Below are positions 63,831 to 64,000 of a DNA stretch of 64,000 nucleotides, in pieces. The translations under genes and the position numbers were made by a program. The notes below the pieces were generated by a model. That model saw nothing but the letters and a program-made list of their open reading frames with translations. It was not told the origin of the DNA and searched no databases. Source of the DNA: Anthopleura xanthogrammica (taxonomy: Eukaryota; Cnidaria; Anthozoa; Actiniaria; Actiniidae); NCBI GenBank assembly GCA_964019055.1, contig OZ025207.1, forward strand, positions 15,837,357-15,901,356, given 5' to 3'. The stretch's first letter is position 1. Each line of letters opens with the position of its first letter.

Positions 63831-64000
63831 TTGTAATGTTACAATTAATCAATTCAAAATACAGCTGTTGAGCAACTAGTAAAATAATTATTGCTACATG
63901 TATTGGCAAAATTCATTGACAAATCCATTTCAAAATTTTAATTGTGGCAAATCCTGCCAAATCAGCCTAAGAATAAGTTAATGATAGGTGCAATTTTAAA

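Overview
The window is animal nuclear DNA, AT-rich and full of repeats. It holds two intact-looking host genes and one complete but damaged Polinton/Maverick, a self-replicating virus-like transposon. Spliced introns, a NEK11-type kinase and a dynactin subunit 6 gene show a metazoan host. The mix of Polinton proteins resembles what I recall from corals and sea anemones, so an anthozoan cnidarian is my best guess. That guess is inference, not proof.

Layout. (1) 1-7.7 kb: a probable last exon of an unidentified gene (172-504), then intergenic DNA made largely of palindromic, MITE-like repeats and an 84-bp tandem array. (2) 7,762-22,446: the Polinton, 14,669 bp, with 428-bp terminal inverted repeats that begin AGT and end ACT, flush with an 8-bp target duplication AAGAGAGT. 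On the + strand it carries a NUMOD1-like protein, a small protein, a probable single-strand DNA-binding protein and a DD35E integrase. On the - strand it carries protein-primed DNA polymerase B, the major capsid protein (broken), the packaging ATPase and a block of structural or membrane-protein candidates. The polymerase ORF stops right after motif C, and the capsid gene has an in-frame stop plus a frameshift, so this copy looks unable to work alone. Most of its genes share a promoter-like AT-rich motif a few bases upstream of the start codon. (3) 23.6-33.7 kb: NEK11 on the - strand in 17 exons, reconstructed with consistent splice phases to 604 codons. (4) 34,139-34,705: intronless DCTN6 on the + strand, divergent from NEK11 with 436 bp between the start codons. 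(5) 34.7-64 kb: no confident protein gene. It holds many palindromic elements, several minisatellites (38-bp, 72-bp, about 60-bp, and a 3.9-kb array of 26-30-bp units with a 210-bp higher-order period), and a set of exon-like modules with good splice sites that may form a + strand non-coding transcript.

The Polinton genes form a replication set (polymerase, SSB candidate, integrase) and a virion set (capsid, ATPase, membrane proteins). They are packed with gaps as small as 6 bp between convergent genes. The two host genes are unrelated in function and probably share only a promoter region.
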